Shown here one piece after another: positions 41,280 to 50,937 of a stretch of 64,000 nt of DNA. The DNA is from Polynucleobacter sp. KF022. GTDB lineage: Bacteria; Pseudomonadota; Gammaproteobacteria; Burkholderiales; Burkholderiaceae. The notes under the pieces were generated by a model, which worked only from the letters and a program-made list of their open reading frames with translations, was not told the origin of the DNA and ran no database searches. Every line of letters starts with the position of its first letter. Position 1 is the first letter of the stretch. Location of the stretch: positions 1,488,001 to 1,552,000 of the forward strand of contig NZ_AP026972.1 of the NCBI RefSeq assembly GCF_027924105.1, in the 5' to 3' direction. Position numbers and translations under genes: made by a program.

Positions 41280-41741
41280 TTGAAAATTCGCAATCAACGG
41301 GATTTTGGGGCCGGGATCATGTATATGGTCATTGGCCTCTTCTTCGCCATCATGGCCACAAACTACCCAATGGGAACTGCTGCCAAAATGGGTCCAGGCT
41401 ATTTCCCGTTCTATTTAGGCATCTTAATGTTCCTATTAGGCCTTTTAGTGGCAGTTAAGGCCTTTGGTGCCAAAGCAGCGATTGAATCCATCCCTAAATT
41501 TAATTGGCGCATCATGGCGCAAATTACTGGCGCAGTAGTGCTTTATGGCTTATTGCTTCCACGCATGGGATTCTTGGTTGCCATAGTCGTATTGGTTTTT
41601 GTTGCCGCTAGCGCCAGCAGAGAATTTACCTGGAAGGGCACTGCGATTAATGCAGCCTTCTTGGTGACATTTACTTATTCAGTGTTTGTGTTGGGCCTGA
41701 AACTTCAGTTCCCACTCCTGCCTGTATTCCTACAACAATAA
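41280..41741 (+). CDS. TctB-family small membrane subunit of a TTT transporter
   Basis: A 153-residue protein with four hydrophobic helices and the N-terminal NQRDFGAGIMYMVIGLFFAI typical of TctB. The start is TTG, supported by GGAG at 6-base spacing; there is no alternative ATG before conserved sequence. 19 bp before tctA. No binding-protein gene accompanies the pair. Confidence 0.9.
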   Translation: MKIRNQRDFGAGIMYMVIGLFFAIMATNYPMGTAAKMGPGYFPFYLGILMFLLGLLVAVKAFGAKAAIESIPKFNWRIMAQITGAVVLYGLLLPRMGFLVAIVVLVFVAASASREFTWKGTAINAAFLVTFTYSVFVLGLKLQFPLLPVFLQQ

Positions 41742-41760
41742 CGAACCGGGACTCTGAAAA

Positions 41761-43263
41761 ATGGATTTATTCACTAACTTAGCTCTCGGTTTCGATACCG
41801 CGTTCACATTACAAAACCTAATGTACTGCCTAATCGGCTGTATCTTGGGAACCTTGATTGGAGTATTGCCAGGTCTTGGCCCAATCGCAACAATTGCGAT
41901 GTTATTGCCAGCAACCTATGCATTACCTCCGATCGCTGCCTTGATTATGTTGGCTGGTATTTATTACGGCTCACAGTACGGTGGTTCCACCACAGCGATT
42001 TTACTCAACATTCCAGGGGAGACGTCGTCGGTGGTGACGGCGATCGATGGCTACCAAATGGCCCGCAATGGCCGAGCTGGTGTTGCATTGTTTACCGCTG
42101 GCATGGGTTCATTCTTCGCTGGTTGCGTAGCAACTTTAGTATTGGCTGCTTTTGCTGCACCACTATCTCAACTCGCATTTAAGTTTGGCCCCGCCGAATA
42201 CTTCTCGTTAATGGTCTTGGGCTTAATTGGTGCGGTGGTACTGGCATCCGGCTCTTTGATCAAAGCGATTGGCATGATCATCTTGGGTCTCTTGATGGGC
42301 TTGATTGGCACTGACGTGAACTCAGGTGTATCACGTTATGCGTTTGACATTCCTGAGCTCAGCGATGGTATCGGCTTCGTAGCTGTAGCGATGGGTGTAT
42401 TCGGCTTTGCTGAGATCATGGGTAACCTTGAAAAGACTGGTGACGACGAAGGCTTCCTCAATAAACTCACCAGCATGGTGCCCACCAAGAATGATGTGAA
42501 GCGCATGATTCCTTCTATCTTGCGCGGTACAACTATTGGTTCTATCTTGGGCATTCTGCCGGGCGGCGGCGCAGCTTTAGCAGCATTTGGCGCTTACTCT
42601 GTTGAGAAGAAATCATCCAAGTACAGCCATGAATTCGGCAAAGGCGCGATTGAGGGTGTTGCTGGTCCTGAGGCAGCAAACAATGCTGCTGCTCAAACCT
42701 CATTCATTCCATTATTGACTTTGGGTATTCCACCAAATGCTGTGATGGCGTTGATGGTTGGCGCAATGACCATTCATAACATTCAACCAGGTCCACAAGT
42801 AATGACCAGCAACCCAGCGCTGTTCTGGGGTCTGATCGCCTCCATGTGGATTGGTAACGTGATGTTGATTCTCTTGAACTTACCTTTGATTGGTATCTGG
42901 GTAAAGCTCTTGAAGATTCCTTATCGCTTCCTCTACCCAGCGATTTTGGTGTTCTGCTGTATCGGCGTATACACCGTGAATAACACTGTGTTTGACGTAT
43001 ATGTAACTGCGGGCTTTGGCTTGATTGGTTACTTGTTCTTCAAGCTCGGTTGCGAACCTCCTCCATTGCTATTGGGCTTCGTGCTCGGGCCAATGATGGA
43101 AGAGAACTTCCGTCGCGCCCTATTGTTATCTCGCGGCGACTTCACAACCTTCGTAACCCGCCCGCTTTCCTTGGGATTGCTGATTGCAGCTGCCCTTTTG
43201 GTAGTGATCGTGGCTCTACCAGCGGTGAAGAAGACTCGCGAAGAGGCATTCGTGGAAGATTAA
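41761..43263 (+). CDS. TctA-family large membrane subunit of a TTT transporter
   Basis: A 500-residue permease with about 10-12 helices. Family signatures: LGTLIGVLPGLGPIATIAML near residue 30, YYGSQYGGSTTAILLNIPGE near 70, and the mirrored ILGILPGGGAALAAFGAY / FIPLLTLGIPPNAVMAL in the second half. Works with TctB and a periplasmic Bug receptor to take up carboxylates. The orphan receptors at 2-727 and 6550-7530 are possible partners. Confidence 0.94.
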   Translation: MDLFTNLALGFDTAFTLQNLMYCLIGCILGTLIGVLPGLGPIATIAMLLPATYALPPIAALIMLAGIYYGSQYGGSTTAILLNIPGETSSVVTAIDGYQMARNGRAGVALFTAGMGSFFAGCVATLVLAAFAAPLSQLAFKFGPAEYFSLMVLGLIGAVVLASGSLIKAIGMIILGLLMGLIGTDVNSGVSRYAFDIPELSDGIGFVAVAMGVFGFAEIMGNLEKTGDDEGFLNKLTSMVPTKNDVKRMIPSILRGTTIGSILGILPGGGAALAAFGAYSVEKKSSKYSHEFGKGAIEGVAGPEAANNAAAQTSFIPLLTLGIPPNAVMALMVGAMTIHNIQPGPQVMTSNPALFWGLIASMWIGNVMLILLNLPLIGIWVKLLKIPYRFLYPAILVFCCIGVYTVNNTVFDVYVTAGFGLIGYLFFKLGCEPPPLLLGFVLGPMMEENFRRALLLSRGDFTTFVTRPLSLGLLIAAALLVVIVALPAVKKTREEAFVED

Positions 43264-43285
43264 TTCTCGCCACCTCTCCAGAAAC

Positions 43286-43312
43286 AAGCCCGCAGCAATT
43301 TGCGGGCTTTTT
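43286..43312 (+). terminator. Terminator after tctA
   Basis: 9-bp stem AAGCCCGCA / TGCGGGCTT, loop GCAATT, T-run TTTTTC on the plus strand. Confidence 0.88.
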
Positions 43313-43335
43313 CTTTATGGGCCAAGGGTTTTCTC

Positions 43336-43341
43336 TACAAT
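43336..43341 (+). promoter_or_regulatory. -10-like TACAAT, 6 nt before glnS
   Basis: TACAAT is followed by six bases and the ATG of glnS. No ribosome site; -35 not convincing. Confidence 0.45.
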
Positions 43342-43347
43342 GTGGCT

Positions 43348-45120
43348 ATGTCCCAAGATAGCAAACCCTCCAAAGCCAATAACGGCGTAATAGCCGAACC
43401 GTCTAATTTCTTACGCCAGATCATTGATCATGATTTGGCAAGCGGAGCTTTTTCACAGCGCACTAATTTGGCGGGCGAAGCTATTCCATCGATCATTACC
43501 CGTTTTCCGCCTGAGCCGAATGGCTATTTACACATTGGTCACGCTAAAAGCATTTGTTTGAACTTTGGCTTAGCGGCTGATTACAACAATCAAGCTGGTG
43601 GCGCGCGCTGCAATATGCGCCTGGACGATACCAATCCAGTCAAAGAAGATGTTGAGTACGCCGATAGTATTTTGGATGCGGTGAAGTGGTTAGGCTTTAA
43701 TTGGGGAACCCATCTTTATCATGCAAGCGATTACTTTGATCGCCTCTATGAGTTTGCTGAGATTTTGATTCAAAATGGCAAAGCGTATGTTGATAGCCAG
43801 AGCGCTGATGATATCCATACCAATCGCGGCAACTTTGGGCAAGTAGGAAAAAACAGCCCTTATCGCGATCGTAGCCCAGAAGAAAATCTTGTCCTCTTTC
43901 GCGAGATGCGCGATGGCAAATTTAAAGACGGTGAACATGTACTGCGCCTAAAGATTGATATGACGCATCCGAATATCGTGATGCGCGATCCTGTTGTTTA
44001 TCGCATTCGCCATACCGACCACCATCGTACGGGCAACAAATGGTGCATCTACCCTTTATACGACTTCACTCACTGCATCTCTGATGCACTTGAAAATGTC
44101 TCCCATTCCATATGCACATTGGAGTTCGAGAACAACCGCCCACTGTATGACTGGATTGTGAATTCCCTAAAAGAATTGGGCGTATTTAAAGATCCAGTAC
44201 CGCATCAGTATGAATTCGCTCGCCTCAATCTGACCTATACCATCACCAGCAAACGCAAGTTATTGCAACTGGTGGAAGAAAAGCATGTTGAAGGCTGGGA
44301 TGATCCGCGTATGCCAACCATCGTAGGCATCCGTCGTCGCGGCTACACCCCAGAAAGTATTCGTTTGTTCTGTGAACGCATTGGCGTTTCTAAGGCAGAC
44401 AGCTGGATTGATATGAGCACTCTTGATCAAGCGCTTCGCGATGATCTTGAAGTCAGAGCGCCACGCGCTACTGCAGTACTGAAACCACTCAGGCTTGTAG
44501 TGGAAAACTTTGATACCTCAGCAAAAGAGGCATGCTCTGCACCACGTCATCCCAATCATCCAGAATGGGGCAATCGTGAGTTTAATTTCACACGCGAGTT
44601 GTGGATTGAAGCAGATGACTTTATGCAAGAACCAATCAAGGGATTCTTCAGACTCTACCCACCAATTGGCGATCAACCTGGCAGTCGTGTGCGCTTACGC
44701 CATGGCTTTGTAGTTGAGTGCACAGGCTTTGAAACTGATGCTCAAGGTAATGTGACGCAAGTAAACGTTACCCACTTCCCAGACAGCAAGAGCGGGACGC
44801 CAGGCTCCAATAATTACAAGGTCAAAGGCAATATCCATTGGATTAGCGCTGCCGAGGCTATACCTGCAGAAGTACGTCTATATGACCACCTCTTTAGCGA
44901 CCCTCATCCAGACAGCGGTGATAAGAATTTCTTGGATGCAATTAATTCAAACTCCAAACAAACTATTGCCGCCTATTTAGAACCCTGCATGAAGGATGCT
45001 AAAGCAGAAGATCGCTTTCAGTTTGAGCGCCATGGATATTTTGTTGCCGATCAAAAAGATTCTCTGCCCGGCAAACCAGTATTTAACCGAACAGTTGGAC
45101 TTAAGGATTCTTGGAAATAG
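43348..45120 (+). CDS. glnS: Glutaminyl-tRNA synthetase
   Basis: A 590-residue class I synthetase charging tRNA-Gln directly. FPPEPNGYLHIGHAKSIC carries the HIGH motif; TITSKRKLLQLVEEKH is the KMSKS counterpart; the C-terminal half is the two-barrel anticodon-binding domain (HFPDSKSGTPGSNNYKVKG). ATG 43348 is chosen over an upstream in-frame start at 43300 that would overlap the tctA terminator. Its last 20 bp overlap the convergent epimerase gene. Confidence 0.96.
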   Translation: MSQDSKPSKANNGVIAEPSNFLRQIIDHDLASGAFSQRTNLAGEAIPSIITRFPPEPNGYLHIGHAKSICLNFGLAADYNNQAGGARCNMRLDDTNPVKEDVEYADSILDAVKWLGFNWGTHLYHASDYFDRLYEFAEILIQNGKAYVDSQSADDIHTNRGNFGQVGKNSPYRDRSPEENLVLFREMRDGKFKDGEHVLRLKIDMTHPNIVMRDPVVYRIRHTDHHRTGNKWCIYPLYDFTHCISDALENVSHSICTLEFENNRPLYDWIVNSLKELGVFKDPVPHQYEFARLNLTYTITSKRKLLQLVEEKHVEGWDDPRMPTIVGIRRRGYTPESIRLFCERIGVSKADSWIDMSTLDQALRDDLEVRAPRATAVLKPLRLVVENFDTSAKEACSAPRHPNHPEWGNREFNFTRELWIEADDFMQEPIKGFFRLYPPIGDQPGSRVRLRHGFVVECTGFETDAQGNVTQVNVTHFPDSKSGTPGSNNYKVKGNIHWISAAEAIPAEVRLYDHLFSDPHPDSGDKNFLDAINSNSKQTIAAYLEPCMKDAKAEDRFQFERHGYFVADQKDSLPGKPVFNRTVGLKDSWK

Positions 45121-45997
45121 TTTTCAAAAAATCTCTTACGCTGGGATAGCGTAGGGGAGTTTTCAGCTCGGGCAAACGAGCATTAGTTACCCTTCGAGAT
45201 TCGCGCATAAATGACCACAGCATCGGACTAACAATTTTCTGCAATTCATTACCAGGCAATCGAGTCGGTCTTTCTAGCCCAAATGCATCTGCGACTTCAT
45301 CAAAGTAATCGCCCATCTTCGTTTCGCCACCATCGCAGGCATTAATGATGCGCTGAGGTTTCCCGTGATACACCGCCGCACAAACCAATCTGGCTAAATC
45401 ATCACTGTGAATATGATTGGAGTAAGCATCTTCCTCAGGGAGCAACGCCGGAGTTTGAGATTCCAAGCGCTCTATTGGCAAACGATCAGCGGCATAAATA
45501 CCAGGGACACGCAAAATCGTTACCGCTACACCATTTGCAGGTCCCCACAAGCGAATTGCTTGCTCAGCATCCACCCTTCTTTTGGCACGCTCGCTTTGGG
45601 GGTTTACTGGTGTGATTTCAGTCACCTTAGCACCCCGATGATCCCCATAGACGCCGGTAGTACTGATATAGATCAGGCGCCTGACGGCATTAGAGCCTTG
45701 GGCTAAAATTCGAATTAGGTTGCGGGTTCGGCAATCGCGATTTCCACTATTTTGAGGTGGTGCCAAATGAATCACGGTTTGCGCTAAACCGGCCAGGCGC
45801 CATAAAGACTCTGGTTTATCCAGGTTACCCAAAATAGGAGTCGCGCCCACCTCCCTCAGCTCCTGAAAGCGTCTCTGCTGAGAAGTAAGTGCAAAAACAC
45901 GATGGCTTCGCGAGAGCTGCTTGGCTACCCGAAGACCAATATCTCCGCAGCCAATAATCAGGATTGAAGGTTTACCAAAAGATTGCATAAGTGACAT
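45101..45997 (-). CDS. NAD(P)-dependent epimerase/reductase, atypical SDR (YeeZ-like)
   Basis: A 298-residue extended/atypical SDR protein. The N-terminal dinucleotide loop reads ILIIGCGDIGLRVAKQL, and STTGVYGDHRGAKVTE gives the SxnYxxxx-like active site with Tyr but no clear Lys at +4. Likely a nucleotide-sugar or related oxidoreductase; substrate unknown. Convergent with and overlapping glnS by 20 bp. Confidence 0.82.
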   Translation of the reverse strand: MSLMQSFGKPSILIIGCGDIGLRVAKQLSRSHRVFALTSQQRRFQELREVGATPILGNLDKPESLWRLAGLAQTVIHLAPPQNSGNRDCRTRNLIRILAQGSNAVRRLIYISTTGVYGDHRGAKVTEITPVNPQSERAKRRVDAEQAIRLWGPANGVAVTILRVPGIYAADRLPIERLESQTPALLPEEDAYSNHIHSDDLARLVCAAVYHGKPQRIINACDGGETKMGDYFDEVADAFGLERPTRLPGNELQKIVSPMLWSFMRESRRVTNARLPELKTPLRYPSVRDFLKTISKNP

Positions 45998-46024
45998 CGT
46001 AACGATTTATTGAAAGGAATGAGA

Positions 46025-47065
46025 GTGTCTTATCAAGTCACGCTCAAAACGAGCGGCAAACAATTTACCGTCAATCCAGATGAGAATGTCCTGGAGGCCG
46101 CTCTACGTCAAGGAATCAATTTACCCTATGGCTGTAAAAATGGTGCCTGTGGCTCCTGCAAAGGCAAAGTCGTAGAAGGTCAAGTGACCCACGGACAGCA
46201 TAGCGAAAGTGCTCTTAGCAAGGCTGACGAAACCGCTGGTGGGATTTTGTTTTGCTGCTCCCACCCTCAATCCGATCTCCTCATTGAAGCCCGTGAAGTT
46301 CAAGGGGCTGGTGATATTGCTATTCGTAAAGTACCTTGTCGCGTTAATACCATTAGCAAACCAAGCGACGATGTCGCCATTCTGAAGCTGCAGTTACCTG
46401 CCGCCGAACGCTTTCAGTTTCTAGCCGGTCAGTATCTTGAGTTTCTTCTCAAAGATGGGCAGCGTCGCGCTTACTCTATTGCCAATGCACCCGAACAAGA
46501 GGGCCCGCTTGAGTTGCATATTCGCCATTTACCTGGCGGTTTGTTTACTGACTTTGTATTTGGCGCCGCTACGCCTGCTTTAAAAGAAAAAGATATCTTG
46601 CGCTTTGAAGGGCCCCTGGGAAGTTTCTTTTTAAGAGAAGACTCTAAGAAACCCATCATCTTTGTCGCTGCTGGCACTGGCTTTGCGCCCATCAAATCCA
46701 TCATCGAACAAATGCGAGCCAAGAAGATTCATCGACCAATTCATCTTTACTGGGGTGGACGTCGCCCTGGTGATTTGTATTTGAGTGACTTATGCCAATC
46801 CTGGGAAAAAGAGACAACCGACTTTAAATACATACCGGTAATTTCAGATGCACTCGCAGAAGATGGCTGGCAAGGTAGATCGGGTTTTGTACATCAAGCT
46901 GTGATGGCTGATCATCCCGATATGAAGGGCTTTCAAGTCTATGCTTGTGGCGCCCCAGTCATGGTCAATGCCGCCAGAAATGACTTCTCAGCCAAGTGTC
47001 AACTGCCTGAGGAAGAGTTCTTCGCAGATTCCTTCACTAGCGCAGCAGATTTAGTAACAGCTTAG
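46025..47065 (+). CDS. Plant-type ferredoxin/FAD/NAD reductase (CDP-6-deoxy-glucoseen reductase-like)
   Basis: About 346 residues. The N-terminal 2Fe-2S domain has CKNGACGSCKGKVVEG plus the fourth Cys in LFCCSHPQSD. The FAD domain has GQRRAYSIANAP and the NAD(P) domain FVAAGTGFAPIKSIIEQM. This is a one-chain electron-transfer reductase that passes electrons from NAD(P)H to an oxygenase or dehydratase. Starts at TTG 46010 and ATG 46019 are in frame, but AAGGA sits six bases before GTG 46025, which I choose. Could serve the orphan Rieske oxygenase at 23222 (inference). Confidence 0.88.
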   Translation: MSYQVTLKTSGKQFTVNPDENVLEAALRQGINLPYGCKNGACGSCKGKVVEGQVTHGQHSESALSKADETAGGILFCCSHPQSDLLIEAREVQGAGDIAIRKVPCRVNTISKPSDDVAILKLQLPAAERFQFLAGQYLEFLLKDGQRRAYSIANAPEQEGPLELHIRHLPGGLFTDFVFGAATPALKEKDILRFEGPLGSFFLREDSKKPIIFVAAGTGFAPIKSIIEQMRAKKIHRPIHLYWGGRRPGDLYLSDLCQSWEKETTDFKYIPVISDALAEDGWQGRSGFVHQAVMADHPDMKGFQVYACGAPVMVNAARNDFSAKCQLPEEEFFADSFTSAADLVTA

Positions 47066-47137
47066 GAACCGCAAAGTCAAATCAGCGGGATAATAGATAC
47101 CTTATTTACCCTTATTAACTTCTCCGCCAATACCAGC

Positions 47138-48331
47138 ATGAATAAGCCACTTCAGACTATTGATACCCACTCAGTCATGTTTATTACCCCACGTCCAGAG
47201 GTTGTGATGGTTGAAGGTGAGGGCTCATGGCTAACAGACAACAATGGCAAACGCTACTTGGACTTCCTGCAAGGTTGGGCGGTGAACTGCTTGGGCCATG
47301 GAAATCTAGGAATGATTGAGGCGCTGAATGCACAAGCAAAGAAGTTGATTAATCCAAGTCCTGCGTTCTACAACGAACCCATGATTGGTTTATCAAACCT
47401 ACTTACAGAAAATAGTTGCTTTAACAAAGTATTCTTTGCTAATAGCGGAGCTGAGGCTAATGAAGGCGCTATTAAATTAGCTCGCAAGTGGGGTCAGCTT
47501 CATAAGGCTGGCGCCTTTGAAATCATCACCTTTGATCATAGTTTCCACGGACGCACATTAGCGACGATGAGCGCTTCCGGTAAGCCAAACTGGGATACGA
47601 TGTTTGCGCCACAGGTCGCAGGCTTTCCAAAGGCAGATTTAAATGATTTGGAGTCTGTGAAAAAGCTGGTAACCGATAAAACGGTTGCAGTCATGCTCGA
47701 GCCAGTACAGGGTGAAGGTGGCGTCATTCCCGCTACGAAAGAATTTATGCGCGAACTGCGCAAGTTTACCAAAGAAAACAACATTCTTTTAATTGCTGAT
47801 GAAGTGCAAGCAGGCTGTGGCCGTACTGGCACCCTCTTTGCCTACCAGCACTATGGTATCGAGCCAGACATTATGACTTTGGGTAAAGGTATTGGTGGAG
47901 GCGTTCCATTGGCAGCCTTATTGGCTACCGATGCTGTGGCTTGCTTTGTACCTGGCGATCAAGGCGGGACCTATAACGGCAACCCCTTAATGACCGCTGT
48001 AGGGATTAGTGTCATTGAGCAACTTTTAGCTCCAGGATTTTTGGATAGCGTTAAAGCCAAAGGTGAATTGCTTAAATCTGAATTGCTCAAGCTGGTAACC
48101 GAGTTCAATCTGGAAGGTGAGCGTGGTGAAGGATTATTAAGGGCCTTAATGCTTGGAAAAGACATTGGTCCAAAGCTAGTTGAACTTGCGCGTGATCGTA
48201 ACCCTGAAGGTCTGTTGATCAACTCCCCAAGACCTAACTTATTACGCTTTATGCCGGCTTTGAATGTGCCTGATGATGAGATTCGTCAGATGTGCAATAT
48301 GCTGCGTGAGTTACTGAAAGAGGTAGCTTAA
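47138..48331 (+). CDS. argD: Acetylornithine aminotransferase (class III PLP)
   Basis: A 397-residue class III aminotransferase for arginine biosynthesis (N-acetylornithine to its semialdehyde). Features: YLDFLQGWAVNCLGHGN, the phosphate loop FANSGAEANEGAIKLARKWG, FHGRTLATMSASG, VMLEPVQGEGG, LLIADEVQAGCGRTG and the PLP lysine in TLGKGIGGGVPLAAL. Class III members are hard to tell apart; succinylornithine or GABA transaminase are alternatives. Confidence 0.87.
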   Translation: MNKPLQTIDTHSVMFITPRPEVVMVEGEGSWLTDNNGKRYLDFLQGWAVNCLGHGNLGMIEALNAQAKKLINPSPAFYNEPMIGLSNLLTENSCFNKVFFANSGAEANEGAIKLARKWGQLHKAGAFEIITFDHSFHGRTLATMSASGKPNWDTMFAPQVAGFPKADLNDLESVKKLVTDKTVAVMLEPVQGEGGVIPATKEFMRELRKFTKENNILLIADEVQAGCGRTGTLFAYQHYGIEPDIMTLGKGIGGGVPLAALLATDAVACFVPGDQGGTYNGNPLMTAVGISVIEQLLAPGFLDSVKAKGELLKSELLKLVTEFNLEGERGEGLLRALMLGKDIGPKLVELARDRNPEGLLINSPRPNLLRFMPALNVPDDEIRQMCNMLRELLKEVA

Positions 48332-48356
48332 AACCAGCCGTAATATAGCTGCCTAT

Positions 48357-49073
48357 TTATTCACCAAGGTAGGCAGTTTTTACTCTTGAGTCTTCTAGCA
48401 ATTCCTTGCCAGACCCATCGAGAGTAATCAAACCACTCTCCATCACATAAGCACGGTCTGCCATCTGAAGAGCTAAGCGTGCATTTTGCTCTACTAGCAA
48501 AATAGTCATCCCGCTCGCAGATAGGCTACGAACAACATCAAAAATCGTCTCAACCATGATGGGTGACAAGCCCATAGATGGCTCATCCAACAGCAATAAC
48601 TGAGGCTCGGCCATCATTGCCCTGCCCATTGCTACCATCTGCTGCTCACCGCCAGACAGCGTGCCTGCCAACTGAGATAAGCGCTCTTTGAGTCTTGGAA
48701 AATACGAGTACACCTCTTCTAGTTTGAGCTCGATATCTTTAGGGTTTGTCTTTAAATAGGCGCCCATCTGGAGATTCTCCAAAATCGTCATGCGCTTAAA
48801 AACACCTCGCCCTTCCGGCACCATACCCAGACCTAGGCGAACCAATTCATAGGCAGGCAACTTTTTAGTTTCTTGGTTCACAAAATGAATCTCGCCAGCC
48901 GATGGAGTTAGTAAACCAGAAATTGCTTTTAGGGTTGAACTTTTTCCTGCACCATTCGCTCCAATCAAGGCAACAAGTTCGCATTGATTGACATGCAGAT
49001 CAATTCCTTTAACAGCATTGATGCCGCCATAGGATACCTTGAGATCTTTTATATTCAACAAAGCGCTCATCAT
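48357..49073 (-). CDS. livF: Branched-chain amino acid ABC transporter ATPase LivF
   Basis: A 238-residue ABC ATPase: Walker A GANGAGKSS, signature LSGGEQQMVAMGRAM, Walker B LLLLDEPSMGLSP, H-loop replaced by the usual LivF VEQNARLAL. Last of five liv genes; its start overlaps the livG stop by four bases. Confidence 0.94.
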   Translation of the reverse strand: MMSALLNIKDLKVSYGGINAVKGIDLHVNQCELVALIGANGAGKSSTLKAISGLLTPSAGEIHFVNQETKKLPAYELVRLGLGMVPEGRGVFKRMTILENLQMGAYLKTNPKDIELKLEEVYSYFPRLKERLSQLAGTLSGGEQQMVAMGRAMMAEPQLLLLDEPSMGLSPIMVETIFDVVRSLSASGMTILLVEQNARLALQMADRAYVMESGLITLDGSGKELLEDSRVKTAYLGE

Positions 49074-49849
49074 GCAGCTCCTTGCCCAAGATAAGCCTTA
49101 ATGACTTCAGGATGTGTGCGCACGTCGGCAGGTTTTCCTGAGGCAATCACTTTGCCGTAATCGAGGACGGTCAGACTATCGCAAATTCCCATTACCAAGC
49201 TGACATCATGTTCAATCAATAAAATGGTTTTACCATCAGCGCGAATGCGCAGCAATAACTCACGCAACTCAAGTTTTTCAGTGGCATTCATACCGGCAGC
49301 AGGCTCATCCAGAGCCAGGAGCTTAGGCTCAGTCGCTAATGCTCTTGCAATCTCAAGGCGGCGCTGATGTCCGTAGGAAAGATTTCGCGCCTGCATATTG
49401 GCAAACTCACCCAGACCAACATAAGCCAAGAGTTGTTGGGCCTTTTCTCTGATGGCGCGCTCTTCACGCTTGGTCGATGGAAAGCGAAAGATCGCGCCTA
49501 GCAAACCAGCTTTAGTGCGGCAATGGCAACCTACCATCACATTTTCTAAAACAGACATTTCACCGAACAGACGAATGTTTTGAAATGTTCGAGCCAGACC
49601 AGATTTGGTGACTTCAGATACAGACTCTGGAAAATAGGATTGACCGTCGAACAAAAAGATTCCTGAGTCTGCAGGATACAAACCAGTGATGACATTAAAA
49701 AAGGTTGTCTTGCCAGCACCATTGGGACCGATCAATCCGACGATTGAATCATGCGCCACCTGCAAGCCAACAGAGTCCAGCGCTTGTACACCCCCAAAGC
49801 GCTTTGAAACATCCGTGACATCAAGAAGCAAGTGATCGGAACTCGTCAT
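49070..49849 (-). CDS. livG: Branched-chain amino acid ABC transporter ATPase LivG
   Basis: About 259 residues. Walker A GPNGAGKTTFFN, signature LSYGHQRRLEIARAL, Walker B LLALDEPAAGMNATE, LLIEHDVSLVMGICD. ATG 49849 shares a base with the livM stop (TAATG) and has CAAGG before it, so it is preferred over 49873. Confidence 0.94.
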   Translation of the reverse strand: MTSSDHLLLDVTDVSKRFGGVQALDSVGLQVAHDSIVGLIGPNGAGKTTFFNVITGLYPADSGIFLFDGQSYFPESVSEVTKSGLARTFQNIRLFGEMSVLENVMVGCHCRTKAGLLGAIFRFPSTKREERAIREKAQQLLAYVGLGEFANMQARNLSYGHQRRLEIARALATEPKLLALDEPAAGMNATEKLELRELLLRIRADGKTILLIEHDVSLVMGICDSLTVLDYGKVIASGKPADVRTHPEVIKAYLGQGAA

Positions 49850-50937
49850 TACCTTGCCCCACTCTTTTGCCAAATGCCGCCTGGACGATAGAGCATGATC
49901 AAAATTAAAGCCAAGCCATAAATGAGTTGGCGAATGATTTCTACATCAACAATCACATGGCCAAATAAAAACTGCTGAACCGGCTGAGCAATGCCGCGTA
50001 ATACTTCCGGAAATACCGCTAATAGTATGGCGCCCAAAATCACTCCTGGAATATGTCCGATACCCCCTAAAACCACCATAGCCAAGACTACGATGGACTC
50101 CCAAAGAGTAAATGACTCAGGAGAAACAAATCCCTGAAAAGCTGAAAACAGCACTCCTGCCACGCCAGCAAAAGAAGCGCCGATAGCAAAAGCGAGTAAT
50201 TTCATATTACGAGTATTAATACCCATCGCTTTAGCGGCAATCTCGTCTTCACGAATCGCAATCCAAGCACGCCCAATACGGGAATCTTGTAGATGTAAAC
50301 AAACAATGGCAACTGCAATTGCCAGCGCAAGAAATAAGTAAAACACTAAATACAAACCGGGGATTTGTATAAAACCTAAATCCAAGGGCTTTGTAAATGA
50401 AATGCCAAATAATTGAATCGGATCAATTCCTGAAATTCCCTTGGGACCATTGGTAAGATTTAAAGGGCGGTCTAAGTTATTCATAAAGATACGAATAATT
50501 TCACCAAAACCCAAAGTAACAATCGCCAAGTAATCTCCGCGCAATTGCAAAGTAGGTAGACCTAAGATCAATCCAAATAGGGCCGCCAAAATAATCGAGA
50601 ACACGGCAACCATCCAAGGTGAAAAGTGCATACCCTCTGGAAAGCTCGCCGCAATACTTTCAAACTGGGTTGGCAGATGAGGGGACGCCAATAAAGCAAA
50701 GCTATAGGCGCCTAATGCATAAAAGGCGATGTAACCCAAATCCAAAAGACCCGCAAACCCAACAACTACGTTTAAACCTAAAGCAAGAACGATATAAAGC
50801 AAGGCAAAGTCGAGTACCCGAACCCAATAGTTACCACCACCTGCACCCACCACCCAAGGCAGGAGTACTAAAGCAATGACTCCTAGCCATAGATAAGCGG
50901 TATTACTAAGGCGATTCAAGACAAGACTTTTAAGCAC
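49849..50937 (-). CDS. livM: Branched-chain amino acid ABC transporter permease LivM
   Basis: A 362-residue inner-membrane permease. GLNVVVGFAGLLDLGYIAFYA and the cytoplasmic EAA-like loop (GRAWIAIREDEIAAKAMGIN) are family marks. Overlaps livH by eight bases. Confidence 0.94.
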   Translation of the reverse strand: MLKSLVLNRLSNTAYLWLGVIALVLLPWVVGAGGGNYWVRVLDFALLYIVLALGLNVVVGFAGLLDLGYIAFYALGAYSFALLASPHLPTQFESIAASFPEGMHFSPWMVAVFSIILAALFGLILGLPTLQLRGDYLAIVTLGFGEIIRIFMNNLDRPLNLTNGPKGISGIDPIQLFGISFTKPLDLGFIQIPGLYLVFYLFLALAIAVAIVCLHLQDSRIGRAWIAIREDEIAAKAMGINTRNMKLLAFAIGASFAGVAGVLFSAFQGFVSPESFTLWESIVVLAMVVLGGIGHIPGVILGAILLAVFPEVLRGIAQPVQQFLFGHVIVDVEIIRQLIYGLALILIMLYRPGGIWQKSGAR

